This document shows, piece after piece, positions 23,671-34,200 of a stretch of DNA of 64,000 nt. This DNA comes from Rheum nobile (taxonomy: Eukaryota; Streptophyta; Magnoliopsida; Caryophyllales; Polygonaceae), in assembly GCA_027886185.1 (NCBI GenBank), contig WOAB01000527.1, positions 1,798,001-1,862,000 on the forward strand, read 5' to 3'. The notes beneath the pieces were generated by a model. The model worked only from the letters and a program-made list of their open reading frames with translations, was not told the DNA's origin and searched no databases. Each line of letters opens with the position of its first letter. Within the stretch, counting starts at the first letter, position 1. The position numbers and the translations under genes were made by a program.

Positions 23671-25766
23671 TGTAACACCCCCGACTTATTGTCGGTAGTG
23701 CCACACGCTAGTGACCTTAGACGTTGATGTCCGATGTCACCCAAGGCTTTAATCGGAACAATTAATCTTAAATAAACACAATTAAATAACGAAATGTTAA
23801 ACAGCGGAAGACATTTGAATATGAAACTCAATCCTTTTATTAAGAGATTTCTCGTCAAACGAGAGAAGTGTTTTTACAACAGAGTGAAATTACAGCGGAA
23901 GACTTTAAATTACACAACGGAAGACTTCAAGAATAAACCTAATACATGACTAGGTTATAAAAATACATTTAAAGTAATACTTAACGACTTTGAAATACCG
24001 GCACTGAAATCTGCAACTGCAAGTCTCTTCTTCAACAGTTATTTCGAACTTCGGGGACCAACCATTGATGTGCCGTATAGGACGGATGACACCAGCCAAC
24101 CATGCAAGGAATAAAACCCGGTTGGTTAGTCTAATGAAAGACTATACAAGGGTGAAAACCTCACCGTGCAATGCGAATTCAAATTTGGAAGGAGGACTTA
24201 CTCTAATCGAAGTTCGGACGGTTTCCACGTTGTACTTCTCGCCCGAGGGTATATTAATTATGTGCACAACGGCACTTATCTTGTTTAATTCCAAAACGCA
24301 TATTCACGTTATAAGCTTTTATCATATAAATATATCATCTCAAAATAAGAGATATCTTGGGAGCGTATCCCGAAAGAATTGGCACCAGCTGTGTGCACCT
24401 CCCCTATACTCGAATAGGGGATAGTCATGACTAGGGAAATGGTGTTAGGGCTTGGTCATCCTATCCACCATGGTTATAAAGAAACGGCTAGACCTCACAA
24501 GGTATATAACGTTCCTATGAATACTCGTTCTAATTATATTTCAAGTTCACACATAAAATCCACACCAGTACCATCACGGTAATAACAGATATAATAACGT
24601 TGTTTCTAGCAATAGCATTGTTTAATTAACAATTAAACAATTGATAATTAACGGAAACATGGAATGATAAGCAAGAGCGAACCGCCACTTGCCTTAGCCT
24701 AGACGAAAGATAGAGCAACGACGGGTTTCTGGGTCAGGAACGAGAACGGAAATCGGATTACAGATTCCTACGGACAACGACCCCACAACGAAACCCTAGG
24801 TTAGATTCGACAACTAAAATGGTACGAATCTAAGAAAGAACGAACAAAATCGAAAGGAAGAAAGCCCTGCCCGAGACCAGCATGCCCAAGGCCACGATCG
24901 CGATTGCCAGAGCAATCCGCGGTCGCGGGCGTCGAGGACAGCGTCCGCGATCGACAAAGCAATGTCCGCGAGCAACTGGCCGACGTCCGCGATCGCGGTT
25001 GTCATGACCGCGGTCGCGGCCGACCTTATCACAGCCGCGGTCACGGACATGAACACGGCGACTAAGAACGAAGTAAAAACTCACCGGCGACGACTCCTTG
25101 AGGCTCGATTCGAGGGGGCTTCACTTCCGGCCACCTTGCACCTCCAATGGACCACCCTACGAGCACCACCACCTCCAACGAGAGCTCCGGCGACAACTTC
25201 AAATTTTCCGGCGAAAGCTCGTACTCCGGCGACAAGCACCTTGGGAGAGAGAGATCGGGATTGGAGTGCTCTCAACCCTCCGAATCGACTCCCATTTATA
25301 AGCCAAGGAGAGAGAGCAGCCCGACAAGATCAACGGTGGAGTAAAAGATCGACGGTGGCGCAAACGACGAAGCTCGGCTGAACACGCAACCTCGCACGCC
25401 TGGGATTTTCTGCGGTCGCGGTGGGTATTGCCGCGATCGCGGAAAATTCCTTTTCCCAGCTCTCCAGTGCACGATTATTCCGCGATCGCGGCGGCTCTGC
25501 CGCGGTCGCGAAAATTCCCCTTTTTGCGCCTTTTGCCCGGGAGAAGGTATGGGCATGGGTTCTAAACCCCGGTAATAATATATTTATACCCAAACAAATA
25601 TTCTAAGCCCCAAAAATACGTCGAATGTATTTTATACCTCTCAGGGAAATAATACAGAGATCGAACACGATACAGAAAATCCAAACTTTGCCAAACGAGT
25701 CTTGCTTTCCCAACGAGAGTTGGAATAATTAGCCAAATACCCTTACTAAAAATGAGGGGTATTACA
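23671..25766 (-). repeat. LTR (5' LTR in element orientation), 2,096 bp
   Basis: Partner of 16414-18927 with the same termini, but ~420 bp shorter through internal deletions. The largest is seen where GGGTGAAAACC joins TCACCGTGC near 24150. By eye the aligned parts differ by a few percent, mostly C/T and G/A changes, many at CpG. The promoter TATA (TTATAAATGG) is the complement of 25293-25302. Confidence 0.95.
24895..25512. promoter_or_regulatory. LTR promoter region with CpG palindromes flanking the TATA box
   Basis: In transcription order (right to left): CpG boxes at 25512-25411 (CCGCGGTCGCG, CCGCGATCGCGG), the TATA box at ~25298, then further boxes at 25050-24895. The arrangement is conserved in the other LTR. 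Probable U3/leader of the element. The binding factor is unknown. Confidence 0.6.
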
Positions 25767-25771
25767 TACAA

Positions 25772-27791
25772 TTGCTTTCGTTTTGAAGTTTTCTGGCTAG
25801 TATTTCAGCTCCTAGTATGAAAAGGAAGGGTGATAGGGGGTCGCCTTGCCGCAAACCTCTTTGGGGGTAAAAGACATCAGTTGGTCCGTTATTGACAAGC
25901 ACTGAGAAATAGACTGTTTCAATGCATTCTTTTATCCACCCTATGAAACGAGTGGCAAATCCGAATTTTTCTAGAACTTTGAGAATAAAATCTCATTCAA
26001 TTTTATCGTATGCTTTTTCCATGTCGAGTTTGATTGCTATCCATCCCTCCTTTCTTTTCTTGGTCCGAAAGGAATGGAAAATCTCATGAGCTATAAGGAT
26101 ATTGTCTTGTATTGCCCGGTCTGCTACAAAAGCACCTTGTAAGGGGTGAATTAATTTGTTCAGGATAAGTTTCATTTTATCTGTCATGATTTTGGAAATT
26201 ACTTTATAGATAGTGGAGCATAGATTGATTGGTCTATAGTGGTTAGTGGAGTTTGGGTTATCACATTTTGGAATAAGAGTGATAAATGTGTGGTTTATTT
26301 GTTTAAGGAGTTTTCCTAAGTGAAAGAAGCTTTTAACAACTTTAATGACCATAGGTCCCACAATATTCCAGTATTTTTGGTAGAATAAAGCAGATATCCC
26401 ATCAGGACCAGGGTATTTATTGCTGCCGATTCCGAATATCGCATTTTTAATTTCCTCATTTGTGACAGGTTTGGTAAGTGCGACGTTATCTTGGTTGGTG
26501 ATTTCAGTGTTTATGTTTGTAAGGTATTGTGTGAGAATATTACTGTCTATGTTGCTTTTCTTGAATCTTCTTTCAAAATCTGATCTAATTTCGTTACGAA
26601 TGTTTTCTAGCCCTATTATGATGGTGCCTTCATTAGTACGGATTTCTCTAATTATCTTCCGACTCCGTCTGCCTATAGCAATGCGGTGGAGGTAATTAGT
26701 ATTGGTATCAATTGATTTAATGTGTTTTGTTTTAGCACGTTGACTCCAATATTTTTTGTGGAAGGAAATGGGGTTTTCCTTTTTCGATATTAATCTATTT
26801 TGTTTAATTAAGAGGTTTTGTGCTGGGTTGGTGATTATTTCTTTTTGTATAGAGGTTAATGACTCCTCCACTTCTTTAAGTTGTTTAAAGATATTTCCAA
26901 ATGTTGTTTTATTCCAATGTTTAGCACTTACTTTCAGTGCATAGGTTTTTTTATGAGGTTAAACATGTGAGAACCCCTCGTGTTGATACGTCACGCCTGT
27001 CTCACAATATTTTCAAAGTCTTTTCGGTATGTCCAGATTTTCTCAAATCTGAAGGGTTGGGCTTTGATATGAGATTGGTTTTCTAATATGACAGATATAG
27101 GACAGTGATCCGAAATTGTGAATGCATAATTTTTTGTAAAGATGCCTGGAAACCATTGTAAAATTTGATCATGAACCAGAGTTCTATCTAGTTTTGAATA
27201 TTGATTGTCAATCTCCGTTCTGTTTTTTCTCCATGTGAACTCCCCACCTTGGGTTGGAATGTCAATGAGATCACATTTATTTTTAAAGTTCATTAGTCTG
27301 AGAAATTTCGATGGTGGGTGAAGGGCACCACCGATCTTTTCAGTATTATTTTGTATTTCGTTGAGGTCTCCAATTAAAATACATGGGAGATTTGTCTATA
27401 AGACGAAGTTTGCTAGCCTAGCCCATAATTGATCTTTCTCATTTTCTCTTTGGGGGGCGTATGTGAAGATCATCATGATACAAATTGCTTTGTCTAATAT
27501 TTTGTATTTAATCGCAATAAAGCGAGAATCTATATGGGAAAGTTCACAAATTTTGTTATATAGTTGGTATGATTTTCACATGACGCATAAGCCACCTGAA
27601 AATCCAACTGCTAGTGAGAAATGGAAGTTATCAAAACATGCTGTCCTCCATAGAAGTTGTTGTGGTTCTTTGTTTGTTCTAGTTTCAACTAGAGTCATAA
27701 TTTGTATTTTTTCAATTTTACAAAAGGACTCGATGTCAGTCCAGAGGTTTTTATGCCCAATGCCTCTATAATTCCAAAGGCTTATCTTCAT
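25772..27791 (-). pseudogene. LINE ORF2, 5' half: endonuclease and RT fingers/palm
   Basis: 27791-27576 begins MKISLWNYRGIGHKN, the usual start of plant L1 APE endonuclease, with LVETRTN. 27293-26991 has the endonuclease end (FTWRKNR, SKLDRTLV, SDHCPISV). 26871-25993 holds RT: KYPGPDGISALFYQKYW, LIPKCDNP, YRPINLCSTIYKVISK and KLDMEKAYDKIE. A TGA at 25993-25995 replaces the Trp that normally follows. RT continues as [15 protein letters not shown] to 25772, where the LTR element cuts in. Frameshifts lie between 27576 and 27293 and around 26990-26871. Confidence 0.85.
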
Positions 27792-28297
27792 TTAAACACT
27801 TTGGGATTGTTTAGCAAGTAAGTTGGTCTTGCTATTTTATGGGGGTGATGATATAGTACCATAATGAGAGATTTGATCTCAGATTCCGATAATGGGTGAT
27901 TAATAGAGTAATTATTGGTTGACCCCATAAGGAGATTGTTTGTGTAGAGCTTGGAGAAGGAAACAAATGCTTTAGCAAATAGGTAGTTCCGTAAGATTGT
28001 ATGGAAATAGTATTTGGCTGAAAAAAGAAAATCACCAATTATATTGTTTGGGAAATAATTGTTAGTTGTAAAACAAACATGAAACAGAGGGTTGTTAAAG
28101 GATACCAATTTATAGTACAAAGACCTAAGAGTCCCTAGTTCAGTGATCCTCAAAGGGGTGAAACATATGTAGGTCTTGGTGGTATATTGCATGAGAATGT
28201 TTATTATACAAGTACTGGAGGTGATCTAGATTTGGGAACAAATGTTGGTACATTGTATGAGACTATTTATTGTACAAGTACTGGAGGTGATCCAGAT

Positions 28298-29407
28298 TTA
28301 GGAATAAGTAGTGGTGCATATGATGAGTGTAGAACGAGGGATATTTGTAGCAGAAAGGGGAGATATCAATCTCACCATCCTCCACTTGTTGCTTGAGGAG
28401 TGAAACTGCAAAACAATACAAAAACAACAAAGCCAATAATTGATGGTTTGATACATCAAATGAGCCGTTAAAATATTGATGGTAATCGGCTTATCATCCG
28501 TAGCCGAAAGAGCCATTAAAATGTTTATAACAACATAAGTTTTGTGAGGGGTTATAGTATGTGAAATGCACACAAGATTGTTATCATGACAACAGATAGC
28601 AATAACGGTATTATGAGTGGAACAATCAGCGTCAAAGAAGAAAATGTTGTTCAGACTAAGGCATTTAGCACTAATATAGGCTTGTAGAGCCTTAGAATTC
28701 CAGATCTCATAAAGGGAAACAGGAACGAAACACATATCCAGGCGAAACAATACGATTAAGTGATTATAATGGTCAATAACAAAGTTCATATCACAGTTTG
28801 CATAAGCAAAATGAAGATGCATGAGTATAGAGTAATTTAGGAGGTAAAGTTCAGCAAAGGGGTAAAAACACCTTGAATTAGCGAGGCCAATTCGCAGGGG
28901 AGGAAAAGTGAGTTGGATCCAGGCCGTCGCCCAAGCGCCATTAGCCGCACCACAGCTCCAGAAACGAAGCTTTCGCCGCGGAGACATAGTCGAAGAGATG
29001 AAGGGTCCGTAGATTGGTAGATCTCGGGACATATGGATGGTTTGAGGCCATTTGACAGGCGGCGGTTTGCTCGGATCCTGAGGCCAGATCAAGTACAGAC
29101 GAACCCCAATGGCAGATCTTGTTGGCAGAGATTGATATGCGACGAGATGATGGTAGATGGCTGAAATCATCTTGTCTTCGAGGATCTGATGGTTGTATTT
29201 TGGGCAGGTCTGGAACAGATCAAGAGGGTTAGGCACAACTGGATCAAGTTCTTGCGAAGAACTCGACCTCCACCACAATTCCAGGGATGGAGATGGAGCA
29301 TTCAACGGCGCCGCTAGGGAGGGATGAAATTCGAAGATCGAAGTCGAGGAAGGTCTCAGAGACAGCTTCGAGGAAAGCTTGAGATAAAATTCCTTTTTGG
29401 GTCCCAA
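28298..29407 (-). CDS. Unrecognised 369-codon frame in the LINE 5' region
   Basis: Long uninterrupted minus-strand frame where LINE ORF1 would be expected, ~0.5 kb upstream of the endonuclease. I do not see the DUF4283 domain or zinc knuckle typical of plant L1 ORF1. Composition is unusual (rich in Leu, His, Cys, Tyr), and the downstream end overlaps a ~66-bp tandem repeat (about 28195-28310, CAAGTACTGGAGGTGATC). It could be a degenerate ORF1 in the wrong frame, captured sequence or chance. I would not treat it as a host gene. Confidence 0.25.
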   Translation of the reverse strand: MGPKKEFYLKLSSKLSLRPSSTSIFEFHPSLAAPLNAPSPSLELWWRSSSSQELDPVVPNPLDLFQTCPKYNHQILEDKMISAIYHHLVAYQSLPTRSAIGVRLYLIWPQDPSKPPPVKWPQTIHMSRDLPIYGPFISSTMSPRRKLRFWSCGAANGAWATAWIQLTFPPLRIGLANSRCFYPFAELYLLNYSILMHLHFAYANCDMNFVIDHYNHLIVLFRLDMCFVPVSLYEIWNSKALQAYISAKCLSLNNIFFFDADCSTHNTVIAICCHDNNLVCISHTITPHKTYVVINILMALSATDDKPITINILTAHLMYQTINYWLCCFCIVLQFHSSSNKWRMVRLISPLSATNIPRSTLIICTTTYS

Positions 29408-29626
29408 CGATAGGATGGGGTTGAAGATGAAGCCATACAGCTTTGATATTTGTTTCCATTTGGCAGGTAAACACCTTCGGAATGAAGAGTGAACCAGATG
29501 AGTGTTGATTTTTTGGTTTGTTTTGGGGCGACGCCGGGAAGAAAAGACGAAGGAAAGGGAGCGTTTAGGGGTAGGGTTTTTCCATTAGGGTTTTTTGGTT
29601 CACGTTGTAGTAAATTTTTTTTATCG

Positions 29627-30025
29627 GTTTTTGTTGGGTCTTCAACAAAATTGGACCTTTTTTAAAAAACAAATCTAATACTTGGTTTAGTCAATTTTTT
29701 TTTTTTGAGATATTGGTTTAGTCAATTTAAATTGGACCGAACTAGTTAAAAATGGAGTAAACCTGACCGAACCACCATTTAATTAATACCATTTTTTTTT
29801 ACGTAAAATACCAACTTACATAAACATGATAGTATGTTTTTATTTCTTCCGACCAAAAAAAAAAAAAATAGTATGTTTTTATTTCTTAAATCGATTCAAC
29901 AGTTTCGAACCGAATTTAAAAACAAAAATTGTGAACTGAAAACCGAACGAGTTCACTCTATTCAGTTCGATTCGGACCGAACCATGAACAAATCTTATTT
30001 TATTGTTGTGTCATAATTAATTTAA
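29627..30025. other. AT-rich spacer
   Basis: Contains a short direct repeat (TTGGTTTAGTCAATTT twice, near 29683-29740) and CCGAAC-rich words. No gene. Confidence 0.4.
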
Positions 30026-30545
30026 GGAAAATTTATGTTGGTACCCCCGAGTTTAGGTTTATTTCTGTTAGTGTCTTATAATTAAGTTTTTTCCGGTATG
30101 TATCCCTAAGGTTTGAGTTTGTTTATTTCATAACCAAACTTTTTCATGTTTGTATCATTCCAGTTTAAATTGATTAAATCCAAGTCCATCATTGTGTTCC
30201 TCGCCCTCAAATTAGTAAGATTTGACTTCTAAAATACCCAAATCCATGTCCGAACCATGTCGATTTGAATCTGAAGCAACCACCCGTTTCCGACTTTAAG
30301 AATTCAAATCGGAATGGTTCGAGTATGAATTTGATTGTTTTAGGAGTCGAATCCTACTAAGTTGAGGTCAATAAACATAATGATGAGCTTCAATTTGATT
30401 AATTTAAATCGAAATGATACGGATATGCAATTTTTTGATTATAAAACAAACAAACCAAGATCTTAGGAATATCAATTAAAAAAACCTTAATCGTAAGACA
30501 CCAATATAATTAAGTCTAAATCTAGAGACACTAACATTAATTTTC
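30026..30545. mobile_element. Long-TIR MITE (~525 bp)
   Basis: The outer ~150 bp are inverted repeats: AAGGAAAATTTATGTTGGT at the left against the complement of TTAGTGTCTCTAG...TTTTCCTT at the right. Shared internal blocks are GTGTCTTA-GATTAAG, GGTTTG-TTTGTTT and TTTAAATTGATTAA. The candidate target duplication is AATTT on both sides. No ORF. The element could fold into a long hairpin. Confidence 0.7.
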
Positions 30546-31278
30546 CTTAATTTAACAAGGACTAGAGTAGTGGATGATCTATTTATCTCACAAGTGGAAA
30601 AAGAAAAAAATAAAGTATAGATTCTTGGATGACTAAATACGGAGTAGTAAAGTTGCTGAGCATTCCCTCCAGCAGATCAATTCATTGGCGTGGCGAATCT
30701 TAATTGGTTTGACAGTGGTCAAACTGTCACCTCGAAGATTTTACCTCATTCACAGAGAGTAAATTCCGGGAGGGTAAAAACGGCCGATAATTTAGGCCCA
30801 GCTAGTCGCGTAACGAGAATCAACTACTCTCACAGTCACTCTCCAAATTTACTTCAGCTACTATTAATCTTCTTCAACCCCTTTTATTCCTTTCCCTTTA
30901 CTATTTCCCTTTCTCTCCCTCTAGTGAGAGAAACACACTGTTGGGAATTGGATTCCCAAAACCCTAAATCCTCGATTTCCCACCCTGGTTTTCTCTGTAT
31001 TCGATTCCAAAAATCCTGTCTCACGCATTCTTCGTGCTCCGATCCAACCTCGCGATTCCTCTCACGCCGTGTTTTTGCTTCGTCTTTCTTCCCGTTCTCA
31101 ACTTTCGGCAGCTACTGAGGAGTCGAGAAGCCACTGTCTCGGAATAGTGGAGGTTGCGTATTATCTCGGGTTATACTGAGCGTGGAATCCGATTTGCGAG
31201 GTCGAGGAAATGGTAGGCGGTGGCGGTGCGTTGATGTTGGAGAGGGGAAGTGTTCGGCGGTGATTGTTTTTTCGTCGC
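30546..31278 (+). promoter_or_regulatory. Promoter and 5' leader of the PRAF-type gene, with a uORF
   Basis: A CT-rich leader (CTCTCACAGTCACTCTCC ... TTTCCCTTTCTCTCCCTC) at 30825-30925 is typical of a plant transcription start zone. An upstream ORF of 17 codons starts at ATG 31210 and stops at TGA 31261-31263, 15 nt before the main ATG at 31279. That spacing would make reinitiation inefficient. No splice sites in the leader are evident. Confidence 0.5.
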
Positions 31279-34200
31279 ATGGCAATGAATGTCGATCAGG
31301 CTAGGGCTGGGCCCACGGAGAGGGATATTGAGTTGGTAAGACTACGATTTCGGTTTGAATTTTCGCAATATTCTTGGTTTGTTCGTGCGGTTTTGTTGCA
31401 TTGTTTGGTATGTTTTAGTGAAGTTTGGAATTATAGGTGCTGTTGTAGTGATGGAGAAATTGGAACATGGCATTCTTATATATATGAAGTTGTGCAATTA
31501 AGACAGATGATCTGTTAGTGAACTGTGACTGTATGCTCACAAGTTAGTGAAGTGTAACCTGGCTGTATGCTCACAAGTTAGTTCTGTACTTCACTGGGAT
31601 GTTGCCGTTCTTTATATTTATGATGCAGTTACAAATGATCTATTTGAGACGTTGACATTGATGCTGGCAAATGGCAATAGTGCTTCTTTGTGCTAGTTTC
31701 GTTTCAACGCTCCTGTAAACATGTAGCTAATGTTGGCATTCTTGGTTTGTCTAAATTAGGAGGAACTTGGACTCCTAAGAACACCTTTATGTGTTTATAT
31801 TAACTAAAGTGGATTCTGCTGTGCTTTCATGGTTATATTTGCTTGGATCTTTCATTTATGTGTATGGAATGACATCTGAAGTGCTTAAACTGTTTGGAGA
31901 GAAGGAAGTCTTCTGATTACCTTTATCTTCTTATATAAATGGTATAGCTCATGCTTTATATACTATAAAACGTTGTCCACATGGTGAAGTGTGGCATTAT
32001 TGTTTCTTGAATAAAATATTTGCCAACCTCTTTGATTCCAACAAAGTTAAATTTGTTTCTCTTTTCCTAATTCAGACTAAAGAGTTGGCATATAACCCAA
32101 ATCATTTGGTATATGATGGTTATAATTTTTCAGTACATTAATGGAAATGGGTGGATATAGTTGAAACAGTGTAATTTTAAAGCGAATTGAAAGCGGAGTG
32201 TCTGTTTATCATTCCTCCATCCTTCAAATGATGGAGAAGTTGCTATTGGAGTTGTTTTAGAGTGTGCATATTCTAAATATTAGTCAAGGTTATCTTAATT
32301 TTAGATGTCTATGTTTGCTAGTTGCTGCATGTTTGAGAATCTTTATTGAACATGAGTGTTTGTGAAATGAAGTTATGGTTTTTGAACTATAAGACCAGAT
32401 TTAAATGCTGCATGTTTGAGAATCTTTAATGAACATAAAAAATTAAATAATATAAATCAAGTTCATGCAACAACCACTAGAATTTTATGAGTCTGTTGAA
32501 AAGTCTTTTTCTATTTAAGAAATATTCAAATTAAAATATCAGATTACTATGAGTTGGTGTCATGTTCTCCCTTCTTTCTTGTTTGAGTTGACTGATGGCT
32601 AAGGCTTGGTAATGCCAAAAGTATTTGTGATGAACTTTATGCACTGTAATGATATAACATTTGATCTGTCGTACGTATCAGATTTATATATAATATTGCG
32701 GTTAGATACTGAGAGCCTAGGTTGATAAGTTTAATTGACAACATGTCGTTAATTAGCATAAATCACTTTCAGAATGACTTGTTCAGTTCTGCTAGTATAT
32801 TGAAAAGCCTTAAGCTAATTGTACAAAGTTTAGATAGATCATGTAAATATAAGATGAGCTTGATATAAGCTAATTGTAGAAAGTTGAGGAATATAAAGTT
32901 AGCCTCCTAGTTGAGGTTGCCCATGAGGCCCACTTAATCACGCAAGACAATGGGGATTGACGCCACGATAGGATGGCCTATTGACCTGGTAGATCAGGTT
33001 TGATGGAATTGAATGTTTCCACTGTTATGTTGGATCATATATGCCATGTTCTGTCACTAATGGAGGAGGGGTTTGATGTAAGCTATAGTAGGCATAGAAT
33101 CAAGTATCATTAAACATTAGTTCATGAAAGTGGAAGACATACAAACTTATAGAATACAGCATCACATTAATACAGTGGTGAACTGCCAAAACTGTGTGTT
33201 CAATGAGATAACAGTAGACAATATCATGAAAGAGAACGTGGATTTCCTTTTATGTGCGTGTGTGAGAGAGAGAGGTTGTTTGAGGGGATGGAGAGTTCAT
33301 GAGAGCATATGAAATGCTCACTGTTTTTACATTTCGAAATATTGTGATGACGACTTACCCTAGGCAACAATGCAAAATTTGAATTCTCTATTAGGTGACT
33401 TGGAAAAACTAGAGCTTAGGTCTACATTATCTGACTCCACATGGCGTCCTATAATGCCAAGTTACAAAACATTCTACCTTGTTGGGTAATTCGGCCTTCT
33501 CCTGGTGTACTACATGTTATTTTTCTTCACATTGATTATTTAAGATCTCTGCCTTCATGGTTTATGTGAACAAGGTCAATATGCACTCTATTGACTGATC
33601 TAGATTTCTAGTTTCTATTTTGTCCTTAAAATTTGAACTGGATGTAGGAAATGTTTTCAATTAAGCAAGTCAAACATCAACATACATATGCGCACAATTT
33701 GTATTTTTGTATTTGGCTAGGGTATATCATGTTAGATTCTCTTTATTAGAATCTCTAGATCCTACTTGCTTTTTAACTTGTTTTTTCCCGCTGTTTTTAC
33801 TGCAATAGGCCATAACTGCTCTGAAGAAAGGAACAAATTTGCTCAAATACGGACGTAGAGGAAAGCCCAAGTTTTGTCCTTTCAGATTATCTAATGTGAG
33901 TCACATTATATATTTATTGCATTTAAAACTAATTTTCTCCTTCTCAGGTAAGAGATTTATGATGTGAGTGTATAATGGAATGTTCTAATGCGCCCCAAAG
34001 GAAATTTCATAAGCTAGCTGATTACCTTAATGTCAACATTGCCACCCTGAGCAGTTGATGCTGTCTAGCTTCTGTTTTTCAATGATTGACTTGTTTTTAG
34101 AGCTATAGGTTTATTAGCATAATGGGCTGTCTTTTAAAAATTACAGTGGAGTGCTTTCTCTTTCTCTCTCTTCCATATGGTAAGAAATTGTAGCACTTCA

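Larger units (their letters stand above)
16414..25766 (-). mobile_element. Complete non-autonomous LTR retrotransposon (LARD-like, probably Ty3-type) inserted in the LINE
   Basis: It is bounded by long direct repeats that begin TGTAACACCCCC and end GGTATTACA on the plus strand. The flanking 5-bp target duplication is TACAA (16409-16413 and 25767-25771). The orientation is minus: a primer-binding site complementary to initiator tRNA-Met (TGGTATCAGAGC) is read at 23666-23650, and a polypurine tract (TTTAGGGGGAAG) sits next to the other LTR. The 4.7-kb interior has only a gag remnant. No protease, RT, RNase H or integrase is visible, so it must have moved with enzymes from another element. It entered the LINE reverse transcriptase near its catalytic box. 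Confidence 0.93.
14267..29620 (-). mobile_element. L1-type LINE with RNase H, split by an LTR retrotransposon
   Basis: Reading on the minus strand from ~29620: an unrecognised 5' region (28.3-29.5 kb), an endonuclease (27791-26991), a reverse transcriptase (26871-25772, then 16408-15270), a zinc-binding region and an RNase H domain (15258-14299), then a poly-A tail (poly-T on plus at 14267-14275). Without the 16414-25766 insertion the element would be ~6.0 kb, normal for plant L1. Possible target duplication: TTATCG at 14261-14266 and 29621-29626, short and AT-rich. Stops and frameshifts make it inactive. Confidence 0.85.

Noticed and set aside
30690..31118. 142-codon frame starting MANLNWFDSG
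   Set aside because: Lies in the promoter and CT-rich leader of the PRAF-type gene, and resembles no family.
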